Below are positions 42,822-52,305 of a DNA stretch of 64,000 nt, one piece after another (position 1 is the first letter of the stretch; the number at the start of each line of letters is the position of its first letter). The notes beneath the pieces were generated by a model, which saw only the letters and a list, made by a program, of their open reading frames with translations, did not search any database and was not told the origin of the DNA. This DNA comes from UBA2336 sp031395485 (lineage in GTDB: Bacteria > Bacteroidota > Bacteroidia > Cytophagales > Cyclobacteriaceae), in the NCBI GenBank assembly GCA_031395485.1, contig JANNUS010000005.1:186001-250000 (forward strand), read 5' to 3'. A program made the translations under genes and the position numbers.

Positions 42822-45437
42822 ATGAACTTCGAGAAGTTTACCATAAAATCACAGGAAGCACTGCAAAAGTCGGCTGAGATTGCCATGAGCAAACAACAGC
42901 AGGCAATTGAGCCAGGGCACTTATTGAAAGCTATTCTTGAAACCGATGAAAATGTTTCTGGTTATGTTTTCAAAAAATTAAATGTGAATGAATCTATCCT
43001 TGGCAATAAGCTAGAGGAAATTCTAAATGCTTATCCACACGTATCCGGGCAGCAATCATATTTATCGACAACTTCAAATTCAGTACTTCAGCAAGCTGAA
43101 AAAGAATTACGCGAATTCAAAGATGAATACGTAGCAATTGAGCACTTGCTGTTAGCACTCCTTGCTACAAAAGATAAAGTATCCTCCATTATGAAAGATG
43201 CGGGCTTTGAACGAGCCGGTTTGATTAAAGCTATAAAAGAGCTTCGTGGGGGCTCAAAAGTTACGGACCAAAATGCGGAGGCAAAATATAAATCACTTGA
43301 GCGATACTCTAAAAATCTGAACGATCTTGCCAAGCAAGGTAAAATTGACCCCGTCATTGGCCGCGATGAAGAGATCAGACGTGTCCTGCAAATATTATCG
43401 CGCAGAACAAAGAACAACCCAATTTTACTCGGTGAACCCGGTGTTGGTAAAACAGCCATTGTTGAAGGCATGGCACAGCGAATCGTAAACGGTGATGTGC
43501 CTGAGAATCTAAAAAGCAAAATACTGGTATCGTTAGATATGGGTCTTTTAGTAGCAGGCGCAAAATATAAAGGCGAGTTTGAAGAACGCTTAAAGTCCGT
43601 AATCAAAGAAGTAACGGACTCCAATGGTCAAATCATTCTATTTATTGATGAGATTCATACGCTTGTTGGCGCGGGTGGTGGCGAAGGTGCTATGGATGCT
43701 GCCAATCTGTTAAAGCCTGCACTGGCACGCGGAGAACTTCATGCTATTGGGGCAACAACATTAAAAGAGTATCAGAAATACATTGAGAAAGACAAAGCAT
43801 TGGAGCGCAGATTTCAATCTGTGATTGTAGATGAGCCTTCAGTCGAAGATTCAATTTCCATTCTACGAGGAATCAAAGACAAATATGAATTGCACCATGG
43901 CGTTCGCATTAAAGATGATGCCGTAATTTCTGCGGTAGAATTATCAAGCCGATACATTAGCGATCGTTTTTTGCCAGATAAAGCTATTGACCTGATGGAT
44001 GAAGCCGCTGCAAAATTGCGTCTGGAGATGGATTCTCTTCCCGAAGAACTCGATGAGTTAAATCGGAAGATCATGCAACTCGAAATTGAGCGAGAGGCCA
44101 TCCGAAGAGAAAAAGGTAAAGAGAAAGAAGGCATCCTCAGCAAAGAGATCGCTGAGCTATCGGAAGAACGTAACTCCCTTAAAGCTAAATGGGAAAGTGA
44201 GAAAGCCGTTGTACACGGCATTCAAAAACATAAAGAATCGATTGACCGATTAAAATTTGAGGCTGAGCAAGCTGAGAAAGCTGGTGACTACGGCAAGGTT
44301 GCAGAAATTCGCTATGGAAAAATAGTGGAGGCTGAAAAACAGTTAAATGAATTTCAGAGGCAGATGAAGGATATGCAGGGAGAGAAGACTTTGCTAAAAG
44401 AAGAAGTTGATAGCGAAGACATTGCCGAGGTGGTGGCCAAGTGGACAGGCATACCCGTTTCAAAAATGCTCCAGAGCGAACGTGAAAAACTTTTAGACCT
44501 TGAAAAAGAACTCAGTAAACGTGTAGCTGGTCAGGAAGAAGCTATTCAGGCGTTGAGTGATGCTGTACGCAGAAGTCGTGCAGGACTACAAGATCCGAAA
44601 CGCCCAATTGGTTCATTCATTTTCATGGGAACTACCGGTGTAGGTAAAACAGAATTATCGAAAGCACTTGCCGATTATCTGTTTAACGATGAACACGCCA
44701 TGGTACGCATTGACATGAGCGAATACCAGGAACGCCACAGCGTGAGTCGTTTGATTGGCGCGCCTCCCGGCTATGTTGGGTATGATGAAGGCGGTCAACT
44801 TACAGAGGCCATTCGAAGAAGACCCTATTCTGTGGTTTTGTTGGATGAAATTGAAAAAGCTCACCCGGATGTATTTAATATTTTATTGCAAGTGTTAGAT
44901 GATGGCCGGCTAACAGACAACAAGGGTCGGATCGCGAATTTCAAGAACACAATCATCATCATGACCACGAACATTGGCTCGCAGATCATTCAGGACAGTT
45001 TTGAGAAAATTACCGATGAGAATTATTTCGAAGTACTGGAAAGTACGAAAGACGATGTTCTATCGTTATTACGAAAAACGGTGCGTCCCGAATTTGTTAA
45101 CAGGATTGATGAAATTATCATGTTCCGGCCACTAAGTCAGAAAGACATTCGAAAGATTGTGGATATACAGGTTGATTTGGTAAGAAAGCGCTTAGAAGCA
45201 GCTGGAGTACGAATAGAGATTTCAGATGCTGCCTGCGATCGATTGGCTAAATTAGGGTTCGACCCACAATTTGGCGCACGGCCGTTGAAGCGAGTTTTAC
45301 AACGGGAAATTTTAAACGAGCTATCGAAACAAATATTGTCTGGGAAGGTTCATAAAGATTCTGTGATTTTTGTTGAAATAAAAAATGAAACAGACTTCGT
45401 TTTTGAGAACCTTGAGGCTGCAAATGTTGTTAAGTAA
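42822..45437 (+). CDS. clpB: ATP-dependent disaggregase ClpB
   Basis: 871 residues. It has two Clp-N repeats (to about 145), AAA-1 with GEPGVGKT near 205, a long coiled-coil middle domain (about 400-520), AAA-2 with GTTGVGKT near 605 and the arginine-finger region, and the C-terminal D2-small domain. With DnaK it resolubilises aggregates after stress. There is no ClpP-binding loop, as usual. It ends with a strong terminator at 45495-45522. Confidence 0.96.
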   Translation: MNFEKFTIKSQEALQKSAEIAMSKQQQAIEPGHLLKAILETDENVSGYVFKKLNVNESILGNKLEEILNAYPHVSGQQSYLSTTSNSVLQQAEKELREFKDEYVAIEHLLLALLATKDKVSSIMKDAGFERAGLIKAIKELRGGSKVTDQNAEAKYKSLERYSKNLNDLAKQGKIDPVIGRDEEIRRVLQILSRRTKNNPILLGEPGVGKTAIVEGMAQRIVNGDVPENLKSKILVSLDMGLLVAGAKYKGEFEERLKSVIKEVTDSNGQIILFIDEIHTLVGAGGGEGAMDAANLLKPALARGELHAIGATTLKEYQKYIEKDKALERRFQSVIVDEPSVEDSISILRGIKDKYELHHGVRIKDDAVISAVELSSRYISDRFLPDKAIDLMDEAAAKLRLEMDSLPEELDELNRKIMQLEIEREAIRREKGKEKEGILSKEIAELSEERNSLKAKWESEKAVVHGIQKHKESIDRLKFEAEQAEKAGDYGKVAEIRYGKIVEAEKQLNEFQRQMKDMQGEKTLLKEEVDSEDIAEVVAKWTGIPVSKMLQSEREKLLDLEKELSKRVAGQEEAIQALSDAVRRSRAGLQDPKRPIGSFIFMGTTGVGKTELSKALADYLFNDEHAMVRIDMSEYQERHSVSRLIGAPPGYVGYDEGGQLTEAIRRRPYSVVLLDEIEKAHPDVFNILLQVLDDGRLTDNKGRIANFKNTIIIMTTNIGSQIIQDSFEKITDENYFEVLESTKDDVLSLLRKTVRPEFVNRIDEIIMFRPLSQKDIRKIVDIQVDLVRKRLEAAGVRIEISDAACDRLAKLGFDPQFGARPLKRVLQREILNELSKQILSGKVHKDSVIFVEIKNETDFVFENLEAANVVK

Positions 45438-45494
45438 TTGGTTTAAGGATAGTCTCGCGTTCAGCGAGATGGATTGAGGGGGTTTGGTTGATTG

Positions 45495-45522
45495 CCCCGG
45501 GGTGGTTCCCGGGGTTTTTTTT
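45495..45522 (+). terminator. Rho-independent terminator of clpB
   Basis: CCCCGGG (45495-45501) pairs with CCCGGGG (45508-45514) across a 6-nt loop, followed by eight T. A second, weaker hairpin TCTCGC/GCGAGA (45453-45458/45464-45469) lies upstream without a T-run. Confidence 0.9.
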
Positions 45523-45556
45523 ATTGGGTAGGGTAGGGACGCAATATCTTGCATCT

Positions 45557-45988
45557 CTACTTTTTGTCTTCTCTCCAGAAAATCTTTCCAACAATTTTCC
45601 ACTCATTATTAATTTTGAGCAAATTCATGTAATCGTGAAAAATATAGGTGCCTCCATCTATCTCCAACCGGGCTTGTGCCGCAGTGCCTGAGATCGTTGT
45701 GTAGACAATTTTTGTTTTACGCTCACTCTTCTTTCCGGCATTAGCTTTCGCGCGGGTTAAAAATTCTGCAATTGGAATATCACGATACTCTCCGGTCTTG
45801 TTATCAATAAATCGCATGGATGCCGATTTATGAAAGGCCTTATTCAGCCTAACGGTATCACCATAGGTACCGCCATCCAGGTAATTCATAAGTGTTTCTT
45901 TAACGGCTGATTCTTCTTGAGCATCCTGTGCCAGCACCCACGAAACACAAAATACAAAACAGAATAAGATTGTTGTAAACTTGGCCAT
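45557..45988 (-). CDS. Secreted NTF2-like (putative lumazine-binding family) protein
   Basis: 143 residues with a signal peptide ending VLAQ (near residue 21). The rest is an NTF2/SnoaL-type fold: VKETLMNYLDGGTYGDTVRL as the opening helix, then GTYIFHDYMNLLKINNEWKIVGKIFW as the closing strands. Substrate or partner unknown. It is converging with clpB. Confidence 0.82.
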   Translation of the reverse strand: MAKFTTILFCFVFCVSWVLAQDAQEESAVKETLMNYLDGGTYGDTVRLNKAFHKSASMRFIDNKTGEYRDIPIAEFLTRAKANAGKKSERKTKIVYTTISGTAAQARLEIDGGTYIFHDYMNLLKINNEWKIVGKIFWREDKK

Positions 45989-46053
45989 AGTCTTGGGGAT
46001 TAGTTTCCAATACTTACGACCGTTCGATGAGTTTGTTGCCTAAACTGGATTTA

Positions 46054-47121
46054 TTAAACTCGTTCGATGCCCAGTCCTGGCAAATCTGAACAATACATCA
46101 TGCCGTTTTTTAAAATAAACCCTCCTTTTACCTCATCTCTGCCTAAATCAAGGCTTCCGTCAAGGTCAATGTATTTCGTATTAGAACACGCAAAGGCAGC
46201 ATGAAGAGCAGCCGTTATGCTAACAATGCTCTCATCATTGCATCCCCAGAATAAGTCTACATTTTCATGGAGCGCGATGTCAGCAATTTTCAATCCCTGA
46301 CTTATGCCTCCACATTTCATTAGTTTAATATTAAAGATCCCAGCACCATGCGGGGGCTTAATTAATTCAAGGGCGTTCATGGGTGATATTAATGATTCAT
46401 CAGCTGCGATTTTTGCTTTAATTTCATCAGGAAGTCTTTTCATTTCGGCCACCGCTTTTGCAGGAAGGGGTTGCTCGATCAACTCAATATCCAAGTGCTT
46501 AGTTCGATTGTAAAAATCAATGGTTTGTTGTGATGAGTAACCTTGATTAGCATCAATACGAATTACCATTTTGCTTCCAAACTGATCGCGCAGTTTCACC
46601 ATTCGCTCAATATCTTCCTCCAGATCTTTTCCAAGCTTTACTTTTAACACTTTGAAGCCTTGCTTATCATATTCAATTGCTTCTTTCAGAGTTTCCTCAA
46701 CATTCTTAATTCCTATAGTATTTGATGTTGGTAGTGTTTTAATTTTTTGTCCGAGGAATTTTACGAGTGGAACATCGAGGTATTTTGTGAACGCATCGTA
46801 CAAGGCAATATCGAGCGCGGCACGTGCTGCCGGATTTTTAGGAAATTTTTGCAGCACCTCAAAATGCAGCTGATTCAGCTCGCGAATATCGCGACCGATT
46901 AAAAAGTCCAGGTTCTTTTCCTGAAGTACGTCAATCGTTGAATCTATATTTTCGCCCGTTACATACTCGCTCGGATTACCAGATCCAATACCTGTTGCAC
47001 CGTTATCTAATGTGATTTCAACAAAGGCGTTTCGTACAACATCAACTGTCTTAAATGCAATGGTATAGGGCTTCGTATTTCCCAGATCAGCATTCCAAAC
47101 TTCTACGCTTTTTATTTTCAT
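46054..47121 (-). CDS. Dipeptide epimerase / N-acyl amino acid racemase (enolase superfamily)
   Basis: 355 residues of the muconate-lactonizing/L-Ala-D/L-Glu epimerase branch. The second catalytic Lys pair is in FKVLKVKLGKD near 158. Metal ligands are Asp (VIRIDANQGY near 190), Glu (IELIEQPL near 215) and Asp (AADESL near 240), with the Lys of FNIKLMKCGG near 265. Members epimerise Ala-Glu from murein or racemise N-acetyl amino acids. The 4-bp overlap with the DUF1611 gene suggests a DgcA-like role converting N-acetyl-D-Glu to the L form. Confidence 0.85.
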   Translation of the reverse strand: MKIKSVEVWNADLGNTKPYTIAFKTVDVVRNAFVEITLDNGATGIGSGNPSEYVTGENIDSTIDVLQEKNLDFLIGRDIRELNQLHFEVLQKFPKNPAARAALDIALYDAFTKYLDVPLVKFLGQKIKTLPTSNTIGIKNVEETLKEAIEYDKQGFKVLKVKLGKDLEEDIERMVKLRDQFGSKMVIRIDANQGYSSQQTIDFYNRTKHLDIELIEQPLPAKAVAEMKRLPDEIKAKIAADESLISPMNALELIKPPHGAGIFNIKLMKCGGISQGLKIADIALHENVDLFWGCNDESIVSITAALHAAFACSNTKYIDLDGSLDLGRDEVKGGFILKNGMMYCSDLPGLGIERV

Positions 47122-48182
47122 GCTCTTGATTGTTTAATCATTTTTTCAAAAATCGGAATGAGGCGTTCCACTCCATCTTCCAATGGGAGTATAGCCGGTA
47201 TTCCCAATTCCTTTTCGTATCCCAAAGCAAATTGACGCGCTTCATCCGTTGTGATTTTCATTGTATTTACGGTTAAGGCAACCGTAGGTGCCCCATAAAT
47301 TTTTATAAGGTCAATCTCATCTTTTAATGGCGGAATAAAAGCGGGGTAGAATTCCAAATCCTTATACTGCTTGCGTGCCGGATTATGCTGAAGGATAGCT
47401 GCGGTAGCATCAGCGGAAATAATCCATTCTGCACCTGCCGGTCCGCTTGGGTTACGCAAGGAGGACTGTCCCTCAATAAAAATAATATCGGGTTTTTCAT
47501 TTTGATAACACTCCCAAACAGCGTGTTCCATTTCTCCCGAAATAAAATCATTCAATGTCGAGTCAAAAATAAAACCATACTTGGCCCCCTGCATCCATCC
47601 GGTTTGCCCCGTATATATCATCTCTGCTTTATATCCTGCCGCTCGCATAGCTTCAACCAATATTCTAGTTGTTGTGCGTTTCCCAAGAGCGCAGTCGGTT
47701 CCTAACACAGCAATCTTTGGGCACTTCACTTCCTTTATTTTTCCATTCCAAAAATGGAGGTCTTTAAATTTTTTTGGTTTACGTACATCTATAATCTCCA
47801 GTCCTTTTTTGCTAGCAAGCTCAGCAAACTCTGAATGGCCAGAAACATAATCGTGAAGCCCATTTACAATACTGTAACCACCATCAAGTGCTTCCTTCAA
47901 TAAAACGCGAAGCGAGTCCGGTATAATTCCGCCCTTTGTGGCAACTCCAATTACAGCGTACTGTGCTTTTTTTCCTGTTTTAGCAAAGTCACTAATAGAT
48001 GCATAGACCGGTAAATTCCGATTCTTTCCATCAAGAATTTCACCGCCATCTTTCCCCGAAAATTTATGATCAACAATTCCTTGGATATCAAATCGCTCAG
48101 TTCCCCTGATTAATCCATGGGCTGTTTTAGCATTAATGGTATCCAGATATCCTCCGGTAATAATGATGGCTGTGCTTTTCAT
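47118..48182 (-). CDS. DUF1611 protein, DgcN-like D-glutamate N-acetyltransferase candidate
   Basis: ATG 48182 (MKSTAIIITGGYLDTINA) gives 354 residues; an upstream start would add 17 unlikely residues. It has an N-terminal Rossmann-like domain, then a P-loop domain with VLGTDCALGKRTTTRIL near 160 and IIFIEGQSSLRNPSG near 230. DUF1611 includes DgcN, reported to N-acetylate D-glutamate ahead of the racemase DgcA; the enzyme neighbour here fits that pair. The direct assignment is inference. Confidence 0.75.
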   Translation of the reverse strand: MKSTAIIITGGYLDTINAKTAHGLIRGTERFDIQGIVDHKFSGKDGGEILDGKNRNLPVYASISDFAKTGKKAQYAVIGVATKGGIIPDSLRVLLKEALDGGYSIVNGLHDYVSGHSEFAELASKKGLEIIDVRKPKKFKDLHFWNGKIKEVKCPKIAVLGTDCALGKRTTTRILVEAMRAAGYKAEMIYTGQTGWMQGAKYGFIFDSTLNDFISGEMEHAVWECYQNEKPDIIFIEGQSSLRNPSGPAGAEWIISADATAAILQHNPARKQYKDLEFYPAFIPPLKDEIDLIKIYGAPTVALTVNTMKITTDEARQFALGYEKELGIPAILPLEDGVERLIPIFEKMIKQSRA

Positions 48183-48234
48183 AGTCAAAATGTGAGCGGG
48201 AAAGATAATTGGTAATCTCTTGGTTTCAAACAAA

Positions 48235-49494
48235 CTAGGGCCTTACTCGATCATACTGCAATTGAAATTTTGAAAGATTGGGTTTGTGTGAACGGGGTCT
48301 TTCCAATTCATACTGGTAAATTAATTGCCCGAGGTTTCTAAAAAACGGAAAACCAATTGTTTCATAGTCATATTTGCCATCATTATAAATTCCATCAGTA
48401 TTGACATTGATCACAGCGCTCAGCATAAATTCGACACCATTTTTAAAATCAACGACATACGCATTATCAATCAGGTATCCGTAGGCATCACCCACCTTAT
48501 TAAAAATTCGAATATGATCAGGAATCCTTTCTCTACTTTTTCCGTACATAAAGAATTTGCAATAAGAATCATAATAATATGAGTCTTTATAATAAGCTGG
48601 AGATATCGTTTCTGTCGGCAGCTGTGACATGTATTGATAAACAAATTTATAATCATCATCGCTAAGATTAAATCGACTAATTGAATCAACAGTTTCAGGA
48701 AACAAAACTGCACGAAGCATTTTTTGTTGATTCGACAATGAGAAGAAATTTTTATATGTGAAATCAAATGGCTTTTCCACAAGAATAGTATCGTTTTTAT
48801 AATACCCGCTCCCCCGAAATTCTATCGCAGGCGCTTCAATCGAATCATCATTCACCAGCATGGGCTGTTCAAATACGGTGAGATTATCTTTTACAAAACG
48901 AACTTTTTCTGTGTGCCCGTTTCTATCCGGACTCAACGCCCGCTCCAGTCTATGAAGAAAGCGAACATTGTATCCCTTCTCGTTAAGAATCTCATTGGTC
49001 GCTTTCTGCCCCATGAATTCATACAACCTGTTATAGGCATCATTATCACTTACGGTCAATATCTTTCTAATATAGTGTGCAATGGAAGGAAGTCCACTTT
49101 CAAAAGTAGTATCCACCCTAACCGAAAGTTGCCCGGCATATACACTATCATGAAACATTGGCGTATACATATCTAAACCCTTAATTTTTAGTGCATTAAT
49201 TTTTTCCAGCGCCAGCAAACACAAGGGAAATTTTACAGTTGAGGCCGGATAAAAATACCGTGCCGAGTCAACATTAAAGTAATAAGAATTAAAAGAAGGA
49301 ATATTGTTCTCATCCCGATCAATTTGCGTGTAGATGATTTGAACTTCAAGAGAATCCTTGGCTGTTATAATGCGAGTAAACTGATCAGGCTTTTGCTCCA
49401 TGAGTTTCAGAACCAGATCCGGATCAGTATTGGATGACGAATTACAGGATACAAGAATAACAAGGCTTAGGATTATTCCAGCGAGTTGTTTCAT
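48235..49494 (-). CDS. Serine hydrolase lipoprotein (class A beta-lactamase-like)
   Basis: 419 residues. It has a lipoprotein signal with LVSC lipobox, then a penicillin-binding/class A fold: SxxK as PASTVKFP near 83, SDN as TVSDNDAYNRL near 148, and KVG in FNKVGDAYG near 335 replacing KTG. It is first in an operon with DUF1611 and dipeptide epimerase genes, so a peptidoglycan peptide is a more likely substrate than a drug. Antibiotic hydrolysis is not implied. Confidence 0.82.
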   Translation of the reverse strand: MKQLAGIILSLVILVSCNSSSNTDPDLVLKLMEQKPDQFTRIITAKDSLEVQIIYTQIDRDENNIPSFNSYYFNVDSARYFYPASTVKFPLCLLALEKINALKIKGLDMYTPMFHDSVYAGQLSVRVDTTFESGLPSIAHYIRKILTVSDNDAYNRLYEFMGQKATNEILNEKGYNVRFLHRLERALSPDRNGHTEKVRFVKDNLTVFEQPMLVNDDSIEAPAIEFRGSGYYKNDTILVEKPFDFTYKNFFSLSNQQKMLRAVLFPETVDSISRFNLSDDDYKFVYQYMSQLPTETISPAYYKDSYYYDSYCKFFMYGKSRERIPDHIRIFNKVGDAYGYLIDNAYVVDFKNGVEFMLSAVINVNTDGIYNDGKYDYETIGFPFFRNLGQLIYQYELERPRSHKPNLSKFQLQYDRVRP

Positions 49495-49503
49495 GAATTG
49501 ATT

Positions 49504-49531
49504 TTTGACTGCCTAATTTAATGTAAATTTG
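49504..49531 (+). promoter_or_regulatory. Bacteroidota-type promoter of rlmN
   Basis: TTTG (49504-49507) is followed after 16 nt by TAAATTTG (49524-49531), close to the -33/-7 consensus though with a short spacer. The rlmN ATG is 22 nt downstream. Confidence 0.55.
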
Positions 49532-49553
49532 TGCTCAATTGTGATGGAATGAA

Positions 49554-50609
49554 ATGATTTCTGAGAAGATTAAAAGAGATATACGAAAACTGAAACTCGA
49601 GGAACTGAAAAGTTTCTTTCTTGAGCATAACGATAAAGCCTTTCGTGCCCAGCAGGTATACGAATGGCTCTGGAAAAAATCTGCCAAAGATTTTGACCAG
49701 ATGACAAACCTCTCGTTGCCTACCCGCGAACTGATGAAAGCTCATTTCACCATCAATCACATCCTGGTAGATACAATGCAACGAAGCACAGACGGCACCA
49801 TTAAAAATGCCGTAAAATTGCACGATGGATTGATTGTAGAGTCTGTTTTAATTCCGACTGAAGAGCGAATTACCGCTTGTGTATCATCTCAGGTAGGTTG
49901 TAGTCTGGATTGCAAATTTTGCGCTACCGCCCGTTTGAAGCGAATGCGTAACCTAAACCCCGATGAAATTTATGATCAGGTAGTCGCGATCAAGCAACAA
50001 GCTGAATTATTTTTTAATCGCCCACTCACCAACATTGTCTTTATGGGCATGGGCGAGCCCCTATTAAACTATACCAATGTTATTTCAGCCATTGATAAAA
50101 TTACTTCCGAAGATGGATTAAACATGGCATCTAAACGAATTACGGTTTCAACGGTAGGCGTTGCAAAGATGATCAAGAAAATGGCTGACGATGGTGTGAA
50201 GTTTAACCTGGCCGTGTCCCTTCACTCGGCCATCAATGAAAAGCGTTCTTCCATCATGCCGATTAACGAAACAAACTCGTTGGAAGAATTAGCCGAAGCA
50301 TTAAAATACTGGTACAAAAAAACGAAACGAAAAGTAACGTATGAATACATTGTGTGGAAGGGAATCAATGATAAAGAAGAAGATGCACTGGCGCTGGCTA
50401 AATTCTGTAAAAATATTCCTTCAAAAGTAAACCTGATTGAATACAACCCCATTGATGATGGTGAGTTTCAGCAGGCATCTTCAAAAGCGATTGCTATGTA
50501 TCAAAAAGTTTTAGAGGAACATGGCACACTCTCTCATATTCGAAAAAGTAGAGGTAAAGATATCGATGCGGCTTGTGGACAATTAGCTAATAAAAGTCTA
50601 ACCGAATGA
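49554..50609 (+). CDS. rlmN: 23S rRNA (adenine2503-C2)/tRNA methyltransferase, radical SAM
   Basis: 351 residues of the RlmN/Cfr family. It has the radical-SAM cysteines CSLDCKFCATA near residues 116-126, VFMGMGEPLLNY near 163 and the late catalytic Cys in DIDAACGQLA near 340. It methylates A2503 of 23S rRNA and A37 of tRNAs. It overlaps the transporter gene by 4 bp. Confidence 0.94.
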   Translation: MISEKIKRDIRKLKLEELKSFFLEHNDKAFRAQQVYEWLWKKSAKDFDQMTNLSLPTRELMKAHFTINHILVDTMQRSTDGTIKNAVKLHDGLIVESVLIPTEERITACVSSQVGCSLDCKFCATARLKRMRNLNPDEIYDQVVAIKQQAELFFNRPLTNIVFMGMGEPLLNYTNVISAIDKITSEDGLNMASKRITVSTVGVAKMIKKMADDGVKFNLAVSLHSAINEKRSSIMPINETNSLEELAEALKYWYKKTKRKVTYEYIVWKGINDKEEDALALAKFCKNIPSKVNLIEYNPIDDGEFQQASSKAIAMYQKVLEEHGTLSHIRKSRGKDIDAACGQLANKSLTE

Positions 50610-51289
50610 GTCAGGAACAGCACTTCCAATCTTCCGAAAAAGTACGCGATTTTGTAATTGGTATGAGTGACGGGCTAACAGTGCCCTTTGCCCTTGCTGC
50701 CGGTTTAAGTGGAGTCGTTGATTCAACTGATATTGTAATTACTGCAGGGCTGGCCGAAATTGCTGCAGGCTCCATTGCCATGGGATTGGGTGGTTATCTG
50801 GCCGGACGAACAGAAATTGAACATTATGACTCCGAAGAGAAACGCGAGTATGAAGAAATTGAAAGGTTACACGAAGTAGAGATTAAAGAGACGAAAGAAA
50901 TTTTCGCAGAGTATGGGCTGAACGATAAATTGCAGGAGGAGATCGCACGCGAAATGGCGAAGAGCCCCAAAAAGTGGGTAGATTTTATGATGCGATTTGA
51001 ATTAGGGCTTGAACGACCCGATAAAAATCGTGCTTACCAAAGTGCCTTTGTCATTGGTACATCCTATATAATTGGAGGTCTCATTCCTTTAACAGCATAT
51101 TTCTTTACAGAATCCGCTAAAGAAGGATTGATTTACTCAACCGGCATCACCCTGATTTGTTTGATCGCTTTCGGATTAGTGAAGAGCAAACTTACCGGTC
51201 AGCCTCTATTTAAAGGTACGATGCGCGTAGCCTTAGTGGGTACGTTGGCCGCGGCAGCAGCTTTTGGTATCGCCAAGTTGATCGCTTAA
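50606..51289 (+). CDS. VIT1/CCC1-family metal transporter
   Basis: 227 residues. FVIGMSDGLTVPFALAAGLSG at residues 14-34 is the VIT first-helix signature, followed by GSIAMGLGGYLAGRTE. A cytoplasmic Glu-rich helical hairpin (about 72-130: YDSEEKREYEEIERLHEVE) binds metal in the family. Three further helices complete it. Probably exports Fe(II) or Mn(II). Confidence 0.9.
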   Translation: MSQEQHFQSSEKVRDFVIGMSDGLTVPFALAAGLSGVVDSTDIVITAGLAEIAAGSIAMGLGGYLAGRTEIEHYDSEEKREYEEIERLHEVEIKETKEIFAEYGLNDKLQEEIAREMAKSPKKWVDFMMRFELGLERPDKNRAYQSAFVIGTSYIIGGLIPLTAYFFTESAKEGLIYSTGITLICLIAFGLVKSKLTGQPLFKGTMRVALVGTLAAAAAFGIAKLIA

Positions 51290-51339
51290 CTAAAGCTGGT
51301 GGTGTAGGATTACAGTGTAGATGTCACAGGCTACTCGCG

Positions 51340-51358
51340 CGGGCAATGGCTATGCCCG
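51340..51358. terminator. Hairpin between convergent genes, weak terminator
   Basis: CGGGCA (51340-51345) pairs with TGCCCG (51353-51358), with T-rich sequence to the right. It separates the transporter gene from the convergent rhomboid gene. Confidence 0.45.
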
Positions 51359-51361
51359 ACT

Positions 51362-52273
51362 TTACTTTTTACTTGCATTAAAAAGTCTTTCCTTCTCTTC
51401 CTTTGTTAGGCTTTCATAACCTCGGTCAGATATTTTATCGAGGATCGCATCAAGCTCACCTTGCGATGTTTTTGAAAAAGGAACTTTTACAGTTTTTTTT
51501 GCTTTTTGATCCTCACTGCGATAGGTGACTTTCACCTTCGGTTTTGTTTTAAATAAATTCTGAATCCAATCCAGCGTAACCGTAATCCAACTTCCCCAAT
51601 CTACACCTGCTTGAAGTTGCTTTATGTAAACAAAGCCAATAAGTGCTCCCCCTAAGTGGGCTAAATTACCACCCGCATTTGATCCTACAGAACCAAGGAA
51701 AGAAATTACGATATAAAAAAAAGCTATGTACTTGATTTTAACAGGGCCAAAGAATAATAAAAAAAATGTGTAGTTGGGCAGGAGTGTTGCAGTGGCGAAC
51801 ATTATTGCATACACTGCAGCAGATGCGCCCACCATTCCGGAAAATTCTGATCGCTCAATAAAAAAAGGTATTGTGTTAAACATAAACAGGTAAAGCAATC
51901 CCCCGACCAGAGCACCTAAAATATAAAGAGCAACTAACTTGTCACTTCCTAAATATTCTACAAAAATTTTACCGAACCAGTACAATGCGAGCATGTTGAA
52001 TAGAATATGAAAAATATCAGCATAACTATTTTCATAATTGAAGTGGTGTGCGAATGCATACGTTATGATGGTCCATGGCTTGCTGAAGAATAAGGTAATT
52101 TGAGGTGGAATAGAGAACTGATCGTATACAAATTGGAATAGTCCATCCGCACCAGAAATTTTTGCTGTAACCATCAATACACCCATGGCTAGAAAAATAG
52201 CCGCATTAATAATGATCAACTGAACGTGCGCGTTGTTGTGTCGTTGAAAAGCACTTTTAAATTCGTCAAGCAT
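51362..52273 (-). CDS. Rhomboid-family intramembrane serine protease
   Basis: 303 residues with about six to seven helices. HILFNMLALYWFG gives the conserved HxxxN near 90. The catalytic Ser is in GMVGASAAVYAIM (GASA for GASG) near 144, and His in NLAHLGGALIGF near 200. A charged cytoplasmic tail with a coiled region (about 230-300) is added. Second of a tandem pair after mutL. Confidence 0.88.
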   Translation of the reverse strand: MLDEFKSAFQRHNNAHVQLIIINAAIFLAMGVLMVTAKISGADGLFQFVYDQFSIPPQITLFFSKPWTIITYAFAHHFNYENSYADIFHILFNMLALYWFGKIFVEYLGSDKLVALYILGALVGGLLYLFMFNTIPFFIERSEFSGMVGASAAVYAIMFATATLLPNYTFFLLFFGPVKIKYIAFFYIVISFLGSVGSNAGGNLAHLGGALIGFVYIKQLQAGVDWGSWITVTLDWIQNLFKTKPKVKVTYRSEDQKAKKTVKVPFSKTSQGELDAILDKISDRGYESLTKEEKERLFNASKK

Positions 52274-52305
52274 TGTTACTCAATGTATATCAAAAAAATT
52301 CATTG

